This document shows positions 17,722 to 26,920 of a DNA stretch of 64,000 nucleotides, one piece after another. The notes below the pieces were generated by a model. The model searched no databases and was not told where the DNA came from. It saw only the letters and a list, made by a program, of their open reading frames with translations. The stretch lies in NCBI RefSeq assembly GCF_021631985.1, contig NZ_CP070226.1, positions 1-64,000 on the forward strand, in the 5' to 3' direction. Within the stretch, counting starts at the first letter, position 1. Every line of letters starts with the position of its first letter. The stretch comes from Sandaracinus amylolyticus. Its GTDB lineage: Bacteria > Myxococcota_A > Polyangia > Polyangiales > Sandaracinaceae. The position numbers and the translations under genes were made by a program.

Positions 17722-18741
17722 CAGAACGTCCAGCCGATCGAGAGCGCGGCGCTGCCCACGGTCGTCCCTTGCGGAAGCGAGATGCTGCCCATCAGGAACG
17801 CGTCGGTCAGGACGACGTGCATCGCGAGCTCGAGCCCGATGAAGAACGAGTTGCTGGCATAGAGTCTCGCGCCCGCGGCGAGGTAGGCTGCGACCTGAAA
17901 ATGCCCCTCGTCGTACGCGGTCTGGGATCGTCCTTGCAGCGCGACCCCGACCTGGCCGTAGAGCTCGATGCGTGGATCGATGAAGCCATGCAGCTCCAGG
18001 TAGGGCGTGCCGCTCGCGGCGATCGCGAAGTCGCTGCTCGAGAGATTGCCGCCGAAGCCGAGATCCGTGATCCCGACCGCCACCAGGGTTCCGATGTCGA
18101 AGCCGAACTCGGCACCGAATACGAAGAACGGATCGGCCGTCTCCTCGGTCGCATGACCGCCCACACGCGCGCTCAGCGAAAAGCGGATACTCCGTTCTTC
18201 GGGCAACCGAGACGTGTGCCGAGCCGCGCGCGCGTACTCCTCGGCGAGCGTGGGTGACGCGAGCGCGGAGGTGGCGGGCGACGTCGGCCGATCCAGGTCT
18301 TCGGCCCCATCCGGGCTCGGCTCCGCCGGCGCGCGGGTGATCAGCATCGAGAGGAGCTCCGCCGATTCGTCGCGCACGAGGTTCGCGCCGAGGAGCACGA
18401 GGATGCGTGTCGCTTCCGATCGATCGTCCGGGATCGAGATGACGCGTCGACGCGTCGCGTTCTCGGTCTCGACCTCGACTTCCGCGCTGCCGTCGACCGC
18501 CACCCGAACGCGCAGGATCACGATCGGCGCGGCCGAAGCCTCCAACGCGAGCGGGACGCCGAGATCGATGGAGATGCCATCGCGCAGCGCGCTCGGGTCG
18601 ACGCGCCCGTGCGGGTCTTCGACGATCACCTCGATCGTGCCGGTCGTCTTCCGCGGTCGCATGCGCTGGAACGATGGCCGCGCCCGCGATCGCGAGCACG
18701 AGCACGAGCGCGGCGCCCCGGAAGCGCTCTACCGTGTTCAT
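17721..18741 (-). pseudogene. Secreted beta-barrel-like protein, N-terminal frameshift
   Basis: From ATG 18741 a clean signal peptide is read (MNTVERFRGAALVLVLAIAG, then AAIVPAHA). At about 18650-18665 the continuing homologous frame shifts by one. It then reads TIEVIVEDPHGRVDPSALRD and proceeds to the stop at 17721 with a beta-rich, aromatic C-terminal half (FSLSARVGGHATEETADPFF, VAYLAAGARLYASNSFFIG-like strands, terminal SIGWTF). The ending in an aromatic residue after alternating strands suggests an outer-membrane barrel. A single-base indel separates signal and body. If it is a sequencing artefact the gene is intact (about 340 aa). It is coupled to the sigma gene by TGATG. Confidence 0.6.
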
Positions 18742-19525
18742 TGCACGTCTGTACCCGCAGCCGCCTCGAACGTTCCCGCAGATCGTTTCTCAACAGCCCG
18801 GAGTCGCGCGTCACGCGCCGGCGCGCATGCATTTGCGTGCCGACAGTGATGAACCCAGACGCGATCGTCTGCCGTGATCGGCCGACGCACGCAGCAGGAC
18901 GATACCCGGTGCTCGCTCGCGTCGACGATGGGCCATCGTCGACGTGACAGGAGTCGCGCACACTCAGTGACGCCCATCGTCGATGTGACGCGCGCCGCTC
19001 ACGCTCGCTGATGGCCGTCGTCGGCGTGATGGGCGCCGTTCAAGCTCGTTGATGTCCATCATCCAGCGTGTTCGACGCTCCTCGTCCAGCGCGCGCGGTA
19101 ACACTGCACGGCTTCATCCGCGGCGCGCGACCTGTCTCTTAGCCACACGGAACGTCAGTGAGTGCGATCGGCCGCGGCCGGGCATCGACGGATTGGCGAC
19201 GGTGTCGACCGGAACACAGCACCTGGAGCGCTCGCGGCAACCGACGACGTGCGTCCTGTCCGGGGTTCCTCTGGGAATGGAGCGACGCGCGCTCAATGCA
19301 GAGGTGGCGCGCTGGTTGCTTTGTTCGGAGCGTTGCGAGACGGAACGATGCGGCGCGGCCGTCGACTGTGAAGACGTGGATTTCGAATCGTGCGATGAAG
19401 ATTGGCGCTGACCTCCAATCTCAACTGGCTCTCGTCGTCGCATCGTGAGCAGCGCCTTGTGGTTCGAGATCGGGGTCGGGTCGCCCGAGCCGCTGATCCG
19501 TCGTCGCGTATGTCGAAGGGGGGAA
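18742..19525. other. Intergenic region containing repeat copy C
   Basis: About 780 bases without a recognisable gene. They hold hairpin-repeat copy C (18920-19102, listed separately). A plus frame ending at 19411 has an acidic Cys-rich tail (CEDVDFESCDEDWR) that might be a gene remnant. A GGGGGGA tract at 19518-19524 precedes the kinase start. Confidence 0.4.
18920..19102 (-). repeat. Dispersed hairpin repeat, copy C (inverted)
   Basis: Read on the minus strand, the block starts with GTTACCGCGC at 19102-19093 and contains four or more units of GAGCGTGAGC-type sequence alternating with GCCCATCAC/GCGCGTCAC and GATGGGC cores. It matches copies A and B but is longer and inverted. In one unit the right stem arm is GCCCATCAC where copies A and B have GCCCGTCAC. 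That would pair better with a T in the left arm and hints that structure is maintained. Confidence 0.7.
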
Positions 19526-20536
19526 ATGGGCGACTACAGCGACTCGGTCCTCGACCGACGTGAACTCTCCGAGCACACGCAGCCGGAGGACGCATTTTGC
19601 TCGATCAAGATCTCGCACCGGCGGAAGCGGCCGAGTCGGGACGGCCTCGGGGCTGTCGTCGCTGGCCGCTACGTCATCCTCGATGTCATCGGGCGCGGGG
19701 GCATGGGCATCGTGTATCGCGCGCGTGATCTGAAGACGGATCGCATCGTCGCGCTCAAGGCACCGCGGTACGAACGCGCCCGTCACGGAACGGACTTCGC
19801 GCAGAGGCTCATCTGCGAAGCGCGCGCGCTCGCGCGCGTGGTCGACCCGAACGTCGTTCGCGTGCTCGATCTCGTGTTCGAGGACGCGCAGCAGCGGAGG
19901 CCGGTGGTCGTCCTCGAGTGGATCGACGGCACACCGCTCGATCACGAAATGGAGGAACCGAGCGTGCGAGGGCGGCGCGGGATTGAGATCGCCATGCAGC
20001 TCGTGCAGGCAATCAGCGCCGTGCATCGTGCAGGTCTCGTTCACCGAGATGTAAAGCCGAGCAACGTGTGCGTGTCGCGGGAGCGCGACGGGCACTGCGT
20101 ACGGCTCGTCGATTTCGGCCTCGCCTGTCCGGCGCAATCGCAGAAAGATGCGGAGGATCTCGCCTCCTGCGTTGGGAACGCGCGTCGAGCGTCGGTGTTC
20201 ATGGGATCGGCCTCGTACATGGCACCCGAATCGATGCTCGACGGCAGGGACACGCCGTCCGCCGACTATTTCTCCTTCGGCGTCCTGCTGCACGAGCTGT
20301 TCTTGGGTAGTCGCCCGCGGCCCGTGTTGGAGCGTCTCCACTGCGCGCTCTACGGTGACGACGAGACCGACGCTTGTGTCCGGCAAAGTGGCATCCCGCT
20401 GCCGCTCGCCCGGGTCATCTCGGAGACTCTGCAATGGAACACGAACTCGCGCCTGGCGGACAGTCGCGAAATTCTGTCGCTTCTGAGGGAAGCCTCCCGA
20501 GAGCTTCCGCCGGCACATGAAATAGGTGTCGACTGA
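19526..20536 (+). CDS. Hanks-type Ser/Thr protein kinase, soluble
   Basis: A 336-aa kinase with all core motifs: GRGGMGIVY (56-64), ATP lysine K78 in IVALKAP, catalytic HRDVKPSN (173-180), DFGLA (196-200) and YMAPES. There is almost no sequence after the kinase fold and no transmembrane helix, so it is probably cytoplasmic, unlike the kinase at 13372-15174. An activation-loop Cys/Ala-rich insert lies between DFGLA and APE. ATG 19526 is chosen because it follows a purine-rich AAGGGGGGA; an in-frame GTG at 19445 would add 27 residues. No obvious partner gene is adjacent. Confidence 0.85.
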   Translation: MGDYSDSVLDRRELSEHTQPEDAFCSIKISHRRKRPSRDGLGAVVAGRYVILDVIGRGGMGIVYRARDLKTDRIVALKAPRYERARHGTDFAQRLICEARALARVVDPNVVRVLDLVFEDAQQRRPVVVLEWIDGTPLDHEMEEPSVRGRRGIEIAMQLVQAISAVHRAGLVHRDVKPSNVCVSRERDGHCVRLVDFGLACPAQSQKDAEDLASCVGNARRASVFMGSASYMAPESMLDGRDTPSADYFSFGVLLHELFLGSRPRPVLERLHCALYGDDETDACVRQSGIPLPLARVISETLQWNTNSRLADSREILSLLREASRELPPAHEIGVD

Positions 20537-20887
20537 GTGCAGTGAACTGCGCTCCGAGTGTTCGTGCTCACGACGACGTTCGTCTCACACGATGAGGCAG
20601 CACGTCAGCGGCGTCGCAGATGCGAAGTGCAGTGCACGAGACCAAAGGTCGACACGGCGCGGCGGACGGTTCGCACGCGAATGTCTGGCAGCGTCGACGA
20701 GAACGCCGATGCGTGCTTGGGATGTCCCGGCGCACGACCGATCGCTTTCGTGAATGGAAGCACATGGTGATCCATTCCGGCGTGACCGAGACCGTCGGCG
20801 ACAAGATCGCCTAACACACTCTCGCGTAGAAGGTTGGATCACGCTCTCGCCCTGCGTGGCGCACGTGCTGATCTTCGAAGGAAGCGA
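20537..20887. other. Intergenic region, no gene recognised
   Basis: Several short frames exist but none has recognisable motifs. The last ten bases (GAAGGAAGCG, 20877-20886) are the ribosome-binding region of the downstream lipoprotein. Confidence 0.5.
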
Positions 20888-22156
20888 ATGAGGATCACGA
20901 CTCTGCTCCTCGGCTCGGCAGCGCTCCTGTGTGCCTCCAGCGGGTGCACGCTGCTCAGCGACAGCGATCGGTACATCGATCCCAGCGAAGATGCTTCCGT
21001 CGATGCCCGCGTTGGAGACGCGTCGCTTCATTCTCGCGATGGCGGGCCGGACGCCTCGACAACCCCGGATGCCTCGACAACCCCGGATGCCTCGACAACC
21101 CCGGATGCCTCGACAACCCCGGATGCCTCGACAACCCCGGATGCCTCGACAACCCCGGATGCCTCGGCGTCACCCGCCGAGCCCAACCTCATCTTCATTA
21201 CGTCGACGACGTACCCCGGGAACCTCGGCGGCCTGAGCGCCGCCGATGCGGCGTGCCAGGCACGCGCGAGTGCTGCAGGGCTCTCGGGCACGTACCGAGC
21301 TTGGTTGTCCGACAGCGCCGTCGATGCTCGCACGAGGTTGGAGTCGGCATCTGGTTGGGTCCGTACAGACGGTGCTCCTTTCGCCAATACAGTCGACGAT
21401 GTGGCCAGGGGTGCGCTCTATTTCCCTCCGCGTCTCGATGAGTTCGGCAACGACGTGGGTGAGGTGGTGGCGATGACGAACACGACCGAGAATGGCGTGG
21501 CGTGGAACGACGGCTGTTCGGGATTTACAGGGAACGTCGGTACGACACTCAGCGGCCTCAGCTCGGGGGCGAGCTACATGTTCGAGAACTACGCAGGCGT
21601 GGATTGCTCGCGAGGCGGACGTATCTACTGCTTCGGCATCGATCGATCCACGAGTGTGGCTCCGCCGACGCTGGCCCCCGGGTTGCGTCGATCGTTCCAG
21701 CGCTTCTGGACGCCGGGTGGCGGAATTCAGGCGGCCGATGCCGCGTGCCAGAGCGACGCTGAGTCGGCGGGGCTTTCAGGGAACTTTCGAGCACTCCTGG
21801 CGACCGACGGCGCCAGCCCGCTCTCTCGTTTCGACCTTACGCGCGGGGCGTGGGCACGCGTCGACAACGCAATCGTGCTGCCGACCGCGGCGGAGTGGGC
21901 TACAGCCGAGTATTTCGACACCGCGCCAAACGTCGACGCCACTGGCTCCTTCCACTTCGGCAACTATGTCCATTGGATCGGCAGCGCCAGCCCCGCGGCG
22001 GCCGGTACGTCGGCCTCAACGTGCAACAACTGGATGGACTCGACCCTGACCGCAACGGCCGGACTCGCTGGAACCACCCGCGTCGCTTTCTTCTCCAGGT
22101 CTGAGAACAGGGCGTGCGGCCTCACCTTCACGCTGATTACCTGTCTCGAGGAGTGA
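20888..22156 (+). CDS. Lipoprotein with two DUF1554-like lectin-type domains
   Basis: The ATG at 20888 follows GAAGGAAGCG and gives MRITTLLLGSAALLCASSGC, a lipoprotein signal. Residues about 45-100 are a spacer with six DASTTP repeats. Two related domains follow, each opening with a similar motif: TSTTYPGNLGGLSAADAACQ near residue 110 and FWTPGGGIQAADAACQSDAE near 280. Each contains AxxAGLSGxFRALL/YRAWLS and ends with Cys-containing strands. This resembles the DUF1554/C-type-lectin-like domain of spirochete and myxobacterial surface proteins, but the name is from memory. Likely adhesion or environmental sensing; no partner gene. Confidence 0.7.
   Translation: MRITTLLLGSAALLCASSGCTLLSDSDRYIDPSEDASVDARVGDASLHSRDGGPDASTTPDASTTPDASTTPDASTTPDASTTPDASTTPDASASPAEPNLIFITSTTYPGNLGGLSAADAACQARASAAGLSGTYRAWLSDSAVDARTRLESASGWVRTDGAPFANTVDDVARGALYFPPRLDEFGNDVGEVVAMTNTTENGVAWNDGCSGFTGNVGTTLSGLSSGASYMFENYAGVDCSRGGRIYCFGIDRSTSVAPPTLAPGLRRSFQRFWTPGGGIQAADAACQSDAESAGLSGNFRALLATDGASPLSRFDLTRGAWARVDNAIVLPTAAEWATAEYFDTAPNVDATGSFHFGNYVHWIGSASPAAAGTSASTCNNWMDSTLTATAGLAGTTRVAFFSRSENRACGLTFTLITCLEE
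21050..21157 (+). repeat. Six 18-bp tandem repeats encoding DASTTP
   Basis: Six virtually identical copies of an 18-bp unit, GATGCCTCGACAACCCCG, lie head to tail and encode Asp-Ala-Ser-Thr-Thr-Pro. The near identity at third positions implies recent expansion by slippage. The period keeps the frame, so the linker length can vary without loss of the protein. Confidence 0.9.
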
Positions 22157-22700
22157 TCGCTGCTAACCCGGCCCCGGTTGATGTGATCGCGTACGCGCGA
22201 TATCGCGCGCGCGCCGAGAGCGCAGAGCCTCGTCCGAGGACGCTCGCGCGCGATCGCGCCGCCCTCGAGGGCAGCATCTGGCACCGAGTGACGACGCTCG
22301 CGTCAGCGAGCCGCGCGCCAACGCGGATCACCATCGGAGGCGCGGGCGCGCGCATGTGCGACGGCACGTGTTCGGTGATTGCGTCTGCGATCGCGCGCTC
22401 TCCGCGAGCGTTCCGATCCACGTCGGGTCAAACGACGCGGGCACGCGCGTCGACGGGCGCATCACGCGATGCGTTCGTGCGTTGGACCACGTCCGATCAC
22501 GAAGGCACCGCGGGGGCCTGTGTTTCGACGGACTCATCGAGTCGCTTCGGTGTCGAACACAGGCCCCTGCGGTGCCCAAAGAACATCGGGCGTGGGGTTG
22601 CATGAGGAAGATCGACGCGACGTACGAGGACGCGTCGAGCGACGCCGACGTCCCGCTCGACTGAGATACCGTGACCTCGTGCAAGCTCGAAGTGCGGTCG
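22157..22700. other. Intergenic region with a long inverted repeat
   Basis: No convincing gene. A large inverted repeat occupies 22504-22576 (listed separately). A short plus frame from about 22602 (MRKIDATYEDASSDADVPLD) ends at 22664 and has no support beyond composition. Confidence 0.4.
22504..22576. repeat. 25/26-bp inverted repeat with 22-nt loop
   Basis: The left arm 22504-22529 begins GGCACCGCGGGGGCCTGTG and the right arm 22552-22576 ends CAGGCCCCTGCGGTGCC. The arms are complementary apart from one mismatch and one bulged base. No T-tract follows. The structure lies about 125 bp beyond the 3' end of the IS110 transposase gene. It may be a terminator-like structure, a recombination site or an IS end. 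Confidence 0.7.
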
Positions 22701-23870
22701 TCAGGCCGCCGCGAGCCTCGGCACGAAGGGCGTGCGGGTGCGCGCGACGCTGATCATCGCGCCGAGGAGCTTGCGCATCGCAGCGATGATCGCGAGCTTC
22801 TTCGGCTTTCCGGCCGCGACCAGGCGCCCGTAGAACGCCTTGAGCCACGGGTTGTGGGTCACCGCTCGCAGCGTCGGCATCCAGAGCTTCGCGCGCAGGT
22901 CGGCGTCGCCCATCGTGCAGGCGGGGCCTCGCAGTGGCTGGCGCTTGCCTGAGTGGCTCACGATCGGGGCGACGCCGACGTACGCCGCGAGCGCGGCCGC
23001 GCTCTTGAACGCGTCGAAGTCGATCGAGGCGATCATCCGCGCCGCGGTGTTGTCGCCGACGCCGTCGATGGTGGTCAGCAGCTTGCCGACCTCGTGGCGC
23101 TCGAGGCTCTGGCCGATGTCGTCGTCGAGCTTCTTGATCCGCGCTCGGAGCGTCGCGATGTCCTCGCACGCGTAGCGGATCTGAAGCTCGTACGCCGTGC
23201 CCTGGTGGCGGCCCACGGAGGTCTTCGCAGCCGCGCAGAGCGCTTGCGCGAGCTCGACACCGATGACGTGGCGGCCGTCGTACTTCAGCTCCGCCAGCGC
23301 GTTCGGGTCGGCAGCACGGAAGGCCTCGGCGGTCGGACTCGCGATGAGCAGCGTGGTCGCTTTGGCCGAAGCCACGTCGCGCACGTGCTCGGTGAACTCC
23401 GGAAAACAGAGGTCGAGCGCGCGGTGCAGTTGCCGCGTGCGGTCGCCGAGGTCCTGCACGAGGCGGTCGCGAAGCCGGATCAGCTCACGCAGCTCGAGCG
23501 TGGCCTCATCGGGCATCGGGGTCGCCGCAGGTCTCTTCTGCTGCGCGAAGCGTGCGATGCCCAGAGCGTCGAGCGCGTCGGTCTTCGCGCGCCGCAGATC
23601 CTCGGCTGCAAACCGCGACGTGCGCGTCGGGTTCAACAGCGCGACCTGAAACCCTGCTGCATGCAGGAACGCGAAGAGGTTCTGCCAATAGTGCCCCGTC
23701 GCCTCCATCGCGATGAACGCGTCGGCGGGCTCACCGAGCATCGAGCGCAGTCGCTCGTAGCCCGACGCGTCTTCGGAGAACGGCGTCGGCTTCCGCAGTG
23801 CCTTGCCCGCCTCGTCCACGATCGCGACGACGTGCTTCTCCGAACCGATGTCGATCCCGACGAATCTCAT
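22701..23870 (-). CDS. IS110-family transposase, intact
   Basis: A 389-aa recombinase. The N-terminal RuvC-like domain has D7 (VGIDIGS), E56 (AMEATGHYW), and D98 and D101 (RRAKTDALDA), the DEDD tetrad of IS110 enzymes. The C-terminal transposase_20 region has IDGVGDNTAARMIASI, YVGVAPIVSHSGKRQP with the conserved serine, and a final helical block ending LLGAMISVARTRTPF. Start at 23870 (MRFVGIDIG) matches the family; an upstream extension to 24017 is rejected. Length and all motifs suggest a functional element, the only intact transposase in the window. A truncated relative lies at 30943-31146. IS110 elements lack terminal inverted repeats. Confidence 0.9.
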   Translation of the reverse strand: MRFVGIDIGSEKHVVAIVDEAGKALRKPTPFSEDASGYERLRSMLGEPADAFIAMEATGHYWQNLFAFLHAAGFQVALLNPTRTSRFAAEDLRRAKTDALDALGIARFAQQKRPAATPMPDEATLELRELIRLRDRLVQDLGDRTRQLHRALDLCFPEFTEHVRDVASAKATTLLIASPTAEAFRAADPNALAELKYDGRHVIGVELAQALCAAAKTSVGRHQGTAYELQIRYACEDIATLRARIKKLDDDIGQSLERHEVGKLLTTIDGVGDNTAARMIASIDFDAFKSAAALAAYVGVAPIVSHSGKRQPLRGPACTMGDADLRAKLWMPTLRAVTHNPWLKAFYGRLVAAGKPKKLAIIAAMRKLLGAMISVARTRTPFVPRLAAA

Positions 23871-24169
23871 GTGCCTCTCGAGCTCGTGTTCGCGTCCCCG
23901 GGAGCCTCGGAGCCGAGCTTCGTGCCCTTGCTTGTCCATGCGAGGACGGTGGACGAGCCACGCCTCTGGATACCGTTCGAGCAAAGAAACTCGGTCGAGG
24001 GCGCCAATCTCAGTCACGGGGACGATGCCCCAAGCCCTACGCGGCGACCCTCTCCCGAAACCGCTGGACCGGCAGCCCTACCACGGCGGGCAATCGGCCG
24101 GTGCACTAGATACAAGCTCACGCGCCAGCGAGATTGACCGCGCTGCGCCGACGCGCTCCGCGCTCCCGC
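23871..24169 (-). ncRNA. Upstream region of IS110, possible bridge RNA locus
   Basis: The 300 bases preceding the IS110 transposase start contain no gene. Established work on IS110-family elements shows that the non-coding end upstream of the recombinase encodes a structured bridge RNA that pairs with target and donor DNA. The location fits. Individual loops have not been folded here, so this is a position-based inference. Confidence 0.3.
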
Positions 24170-24700
24170 GCGACTCAGCTCGCAGGAGCAGGCGCGCTCG
24201 GGGCTGTCGCTCGAGGCGCAGCGTGCGCGCATCGAGGCGTGGGCGGACGTCGAGCTCGTCGACGTGTTCGTCGATGCCGGCGCGGGCGCCGGCTCGCTCG
24301 CGACGAGCTGGCCGCTGCGCTCGCGATGCTCCGGGCGGGCGACGCTCGCCCGCGTTCGTCGTGGCGAAGCTCGACCGGCTCACGCGCAGCGTGCGCGACC
24401 TGGGCGAGTTGCTCGCATCGCACTTCGCGGAGCGCAGTGGTGTCGACCTCGTCTCAGTCGCCGAGTCGATCGACACGCGCAGCGCGGCCGGGCGGCTCGT
24501 CCTCAACGTGCTCGGCATGTCGCGCAGTGGGAGCGCGAAGCGATGGCGAGCGGACGCACGCAGCGATGCGTGTGAAGCGGTGGAGCGCAGGCCTCTGCGC
24601 GTTCCTCGCCGGCTGTCGGCGCGCGGCGCTCCGCGCGCGCAGGCGGGCGTCACGCTGACGCTTCGTCGTTCAGGGCCACGTCTCTCTCCGTACCAACCTG
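24170..24700 (+). pseudogene. Decayed serine recombinase (resolvase type)
   Basis: One plus frame reads QEQARSGLSLEAQRARIEAW with a following ADVELVDVFVDAGAG. Another frame then reads VVAKLDRLTRSVRDLGELLA and VSVAESIDTRSAAGRLVLNV. This order is that of the catalytic domain of serine recombinases (SLEAQ, KLDRLTR, SIDTxTAxGR). The frame carrying the catalytic Ser (normally RVSTxEQ) has lost it, and at least one further shift follows before the DNA-binding region, so the gene is dead. Confidence 0.7.
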
Positions 24701-24858
24701 CGCGAGCGACGCAAAAGGCTCGGCGCATTCATCGTGGGCACGACGCGCCGAGCCGATCCGCAGTCCACTGCGACGCACACTTCGATGCGCATCCCCCTGC
24801 ACCAGCAGCGGAGGAACGACGTCTTCCTGCAGTCGTCCGGCAGAGCTCGTGCCTTGGT

Positions 24859-25011
24859 GTTACCGCGCACGCTGGATGCGGGACGATCGCTCACGCTGGG
24901 TGATGGGCATCGGCGACCGTGACCGGTGCCCGTCACGCCGACGATGGGCATCACGAGCGTGAGCGACGGCCCTCACGTCGACGATGTGCCTCGTCGACGT
25001 GAGGGAGCACC
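24859..25011 (+). repeat. Dispersed hairpin repeat, copy B
   Basis: It opens with GTTACCGCGCACGCTGGATG, the same opening as copy A. GTGATGGGC at 24900-24908 and GCCCGTCAC at 24928-24936 keep the 19-nt loop of copy A. Two further degenerate units follow to about 25011. The block sits between the serine recombinase remnant and the IS3 orfA remnant. Confidence 0.75.
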
Positions 25012-25134
25012 GGTATCGTCGTGTGCGTGCGTCGACCTATCACGGCGCGAACGATCTGACGGCCGATGGCCGCGGTTCGCTGGCCGATCGTGTGGTGGTT
25101 CCGGAAAATCTGAACCTCCAGAAACTCTGAGCGA

Positions 25135-25411
25135 TTGAGCGCGTCACCGCTTTTTCGGGACTTCGGGGTCTCCTGAAGGCACGCGTTCTGGCGCTTCAGC
25201 TTCTCGAGCTCTCGCTCGAGCCGCGCGACCTTCTGCTCCGCGGTCGCGTTCGCCGGAGGCGTTTGGGTCGCTCCTGGTCGAGCCAATACCTCAGCGTCCA
25301 GTGATTCACGCCGAGGCGGCGGCCACCTCGTTCACGCTTCGGTCGGTTCGACGGCACAGCTAACTCCGATCCCCCGCGTTGCATTGACGTCGATGCAACA
25401 CTGCTGCGCAT
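25135..25411 (-). pseudogene. Decayed IS3-family orfA
   Basis: One minus frame reads GVNHWTLRYWLDQERPKR (helix-turn-helix). Another continues TPPANATAEQKVARLERELE and KLKRQNACLQE, the leucine-zipper region typical of IS3 OrfA. A frame change separates them, and no OrfB follows in register. A remnant of about 90 residues. An OrfB C-terminal piece of an IS3 element lies at 36560-36650 but need not belong to it. Confidence 0.6.
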
Positions 25412-26193
25412 CCGACACCACTCCTCAATGGTGCGGCTCTCGCTCAGATTCTCGATGTGCGCGCCGTTCTAGCGACAAACGCCGCCGCTGGGAGCGCTTG
25501 GGCACAACACGTGCTTCGCTTTCAAAGCGAGCCGGGCCGCCCGCGACACGCGGTGCGCGTCATCGCGTCCAATGCCCCCTTCTCACTGGCGCGATGGTGC
25601 GGGCGGCCCGGCCACTGACCGAGGTACGCGCGACCGTACGAAGGTGCGCGTGACTGTACGAAGGCGATCGAGGCAGGGTCCTGTCCGATCGTCGACGTTC
25701 AGACAACATTGTCGGTCGATAAATCAAGGCGGATGCGCGTAGGTCGCGCCCGCGTCCGTCACGCCGGGTCGACCGTCGCGGCCCGCGGACCGGCAGCCGG
25801 GGCGGGGGCAGCCGGCGCGGCGGGCACGGGGGCTCGGCGCCCGCACGGGCGGCGCCGGAGGTCTCGGCGCGGGTGCGGCGTCGAGCTTCGCGACGCTCGC
25901 GCGGAAGGTGACGTCCTCCGGGACCTCGGCCGGATGTTCGTCGGCATCGGGATCGCGCGGCACGCGGCATGCTTATGAGTCTCTCGCCGCGCCGCCGTGC
26001 GCGGCGAGAGGCTCGATGACGCGTCGTTCCCGGTCCCGCTCGCTCCTGATCACGATCTACGACAGTTGCAGCCGAGCCTGCGGCCCTACACGACCAGTGT
26101 TTGCGCTCGGCGGGCAATTCGTGAGAGCCTGACGCATGCATGACGCAGATTGGTTGCCGGGATTCGGCAAAGCAGCACCAATGATGACAGGCG
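25412..26193. other. Intergenic region, no gene recognised
   Basis: About 780 bases with no recognisable product. A minus frame at 25724-25963 reads PEVPEDVTFRASVAKLDAAP followed by Pro/Arg-rich sequence and may be a fragment of an unknown protein. No terminator or promoter could be assigned. Confidence 0.4.
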
Positions 26194-26235
26194 ATGACGA
26201 AAGACCGTAACCATTCCCCGCGCATCGCGCACACG

Positions 26236-26637
26236 ATGGCCTTCAAACTGGTCGAGAATGTCATGCTTCTCGTTCATACGAACCGGCCGCCGTCTGACGA
26301 GGAGTGGGGAGAGTACGTCGAGGCAGTCGACGCCCAGGGAGCAGCGCCGCTGGCCCAACTGGTCCACACGCAGGGTGGAAGCCCCAACGCGAAGCAGCGC
26401 GGAGCGTTTACCAAAATGTTGGCTGGGCGCACGGTCCCTGTCGCAGTTCTCAATGACAGCGCGCTCGTGCGTGGTGCAGTTACGGCAATAGCATGGTTCA
26501 ATCCGTCGCTGCGGGCGTTCAAGTCGGCGGATATCGACGCCGCGTTGCAGTATCTAGGCGTTCCCGAGAGTCGCTGGTCGACGCTAAAGAACGACCTGGA
26601 AGACCTCCGCGCCTCCGTGCAGCGCTCGGCAACCTGA
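26236..26637 (+). CDS. STAS-like hypothetical protein
   Basis: This 133-aa protein reads MAFKLVENVMLLVHTNRPPS, then EEWGEYVEAVDAQGAAPLAQ, TQGGSPNAKQRGAFTKMLAG, VPVAVLNDSALVRGAVTAIA and FKSADIDAALQYLGVPESRW. The alternating beta/alpha layout with VAVLNDS in the middle resembles SpoIIAA/STAS-like small proteins, as in the 8153 gene, without detectable sequence identity to it. An in-frame ATG at 26194 would add 14 residues; neither start has a strong ribosome-binding site. Its neighbour, on the opposite strand, is the GAF histidine kinase. A functional link is possible but unproven. Confidence 0.55.
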   Translation: MAFKLVENVMLLVHTNRPPSDEEWGEYVEAVDAQGAAPLAQLVHTQGGSPNAKQRGAFTKMLAGRTVPVAVLNDSALVRGAVTAIAWFNPSLRAFKSADIDAALQYLGVPESRWSTLKNDLEDLRASVQRSAT

Positions 26638-26920
26638 GCTGCCGCAAGAGGCGGCACCGAACTCCTTCGGAAATAGGCCGTGGAGGGAAAGACAGCACCC
26701 GCCGCGTGATCAACAGCAAGTCGCTCCGCGACTCGGCGCGAAACGCCCGGTCCAATGGCTGGTCGCGAGCCGTCGGTCGCATAGGCGAGCGTCCCCAGTC
26801 GCAGTGCTGCTCGAGCGCGTGCGTCTCCGGCAGCGAGTCTTCATCTCACCACCGTCGATCGTGAGAAGACCGCCGGGTGGCTTATCAAGCAGCTCAACAC
26901 GCTCGGTGTCGAAGTCGAGC
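26638..26920. other. Short gap with possible transposase tail
   Basis: A plus frame around 26850-26940 reads LTTVDREKTAGWLIKQLNTL and then GVEVELKHA, which looks like coding sequence, perhaps a transposase C-terminus, cut off at both ends. Family not identified. Confidence 0.3.

Noticed and set aside
16633..18741. One 702-aa protein on the minus strand
   Set aside because: The frame strings together a signal peptide, antisense-like Arg-rich sequence, a sigma N-terminus and a lipoprotein; these are separate, partly decayed genes.
21050..21157. Regulatory or CRISPR-like repeat
   Set aside because: The 18-bp repeats are within a coding linker and encode DASTTP.
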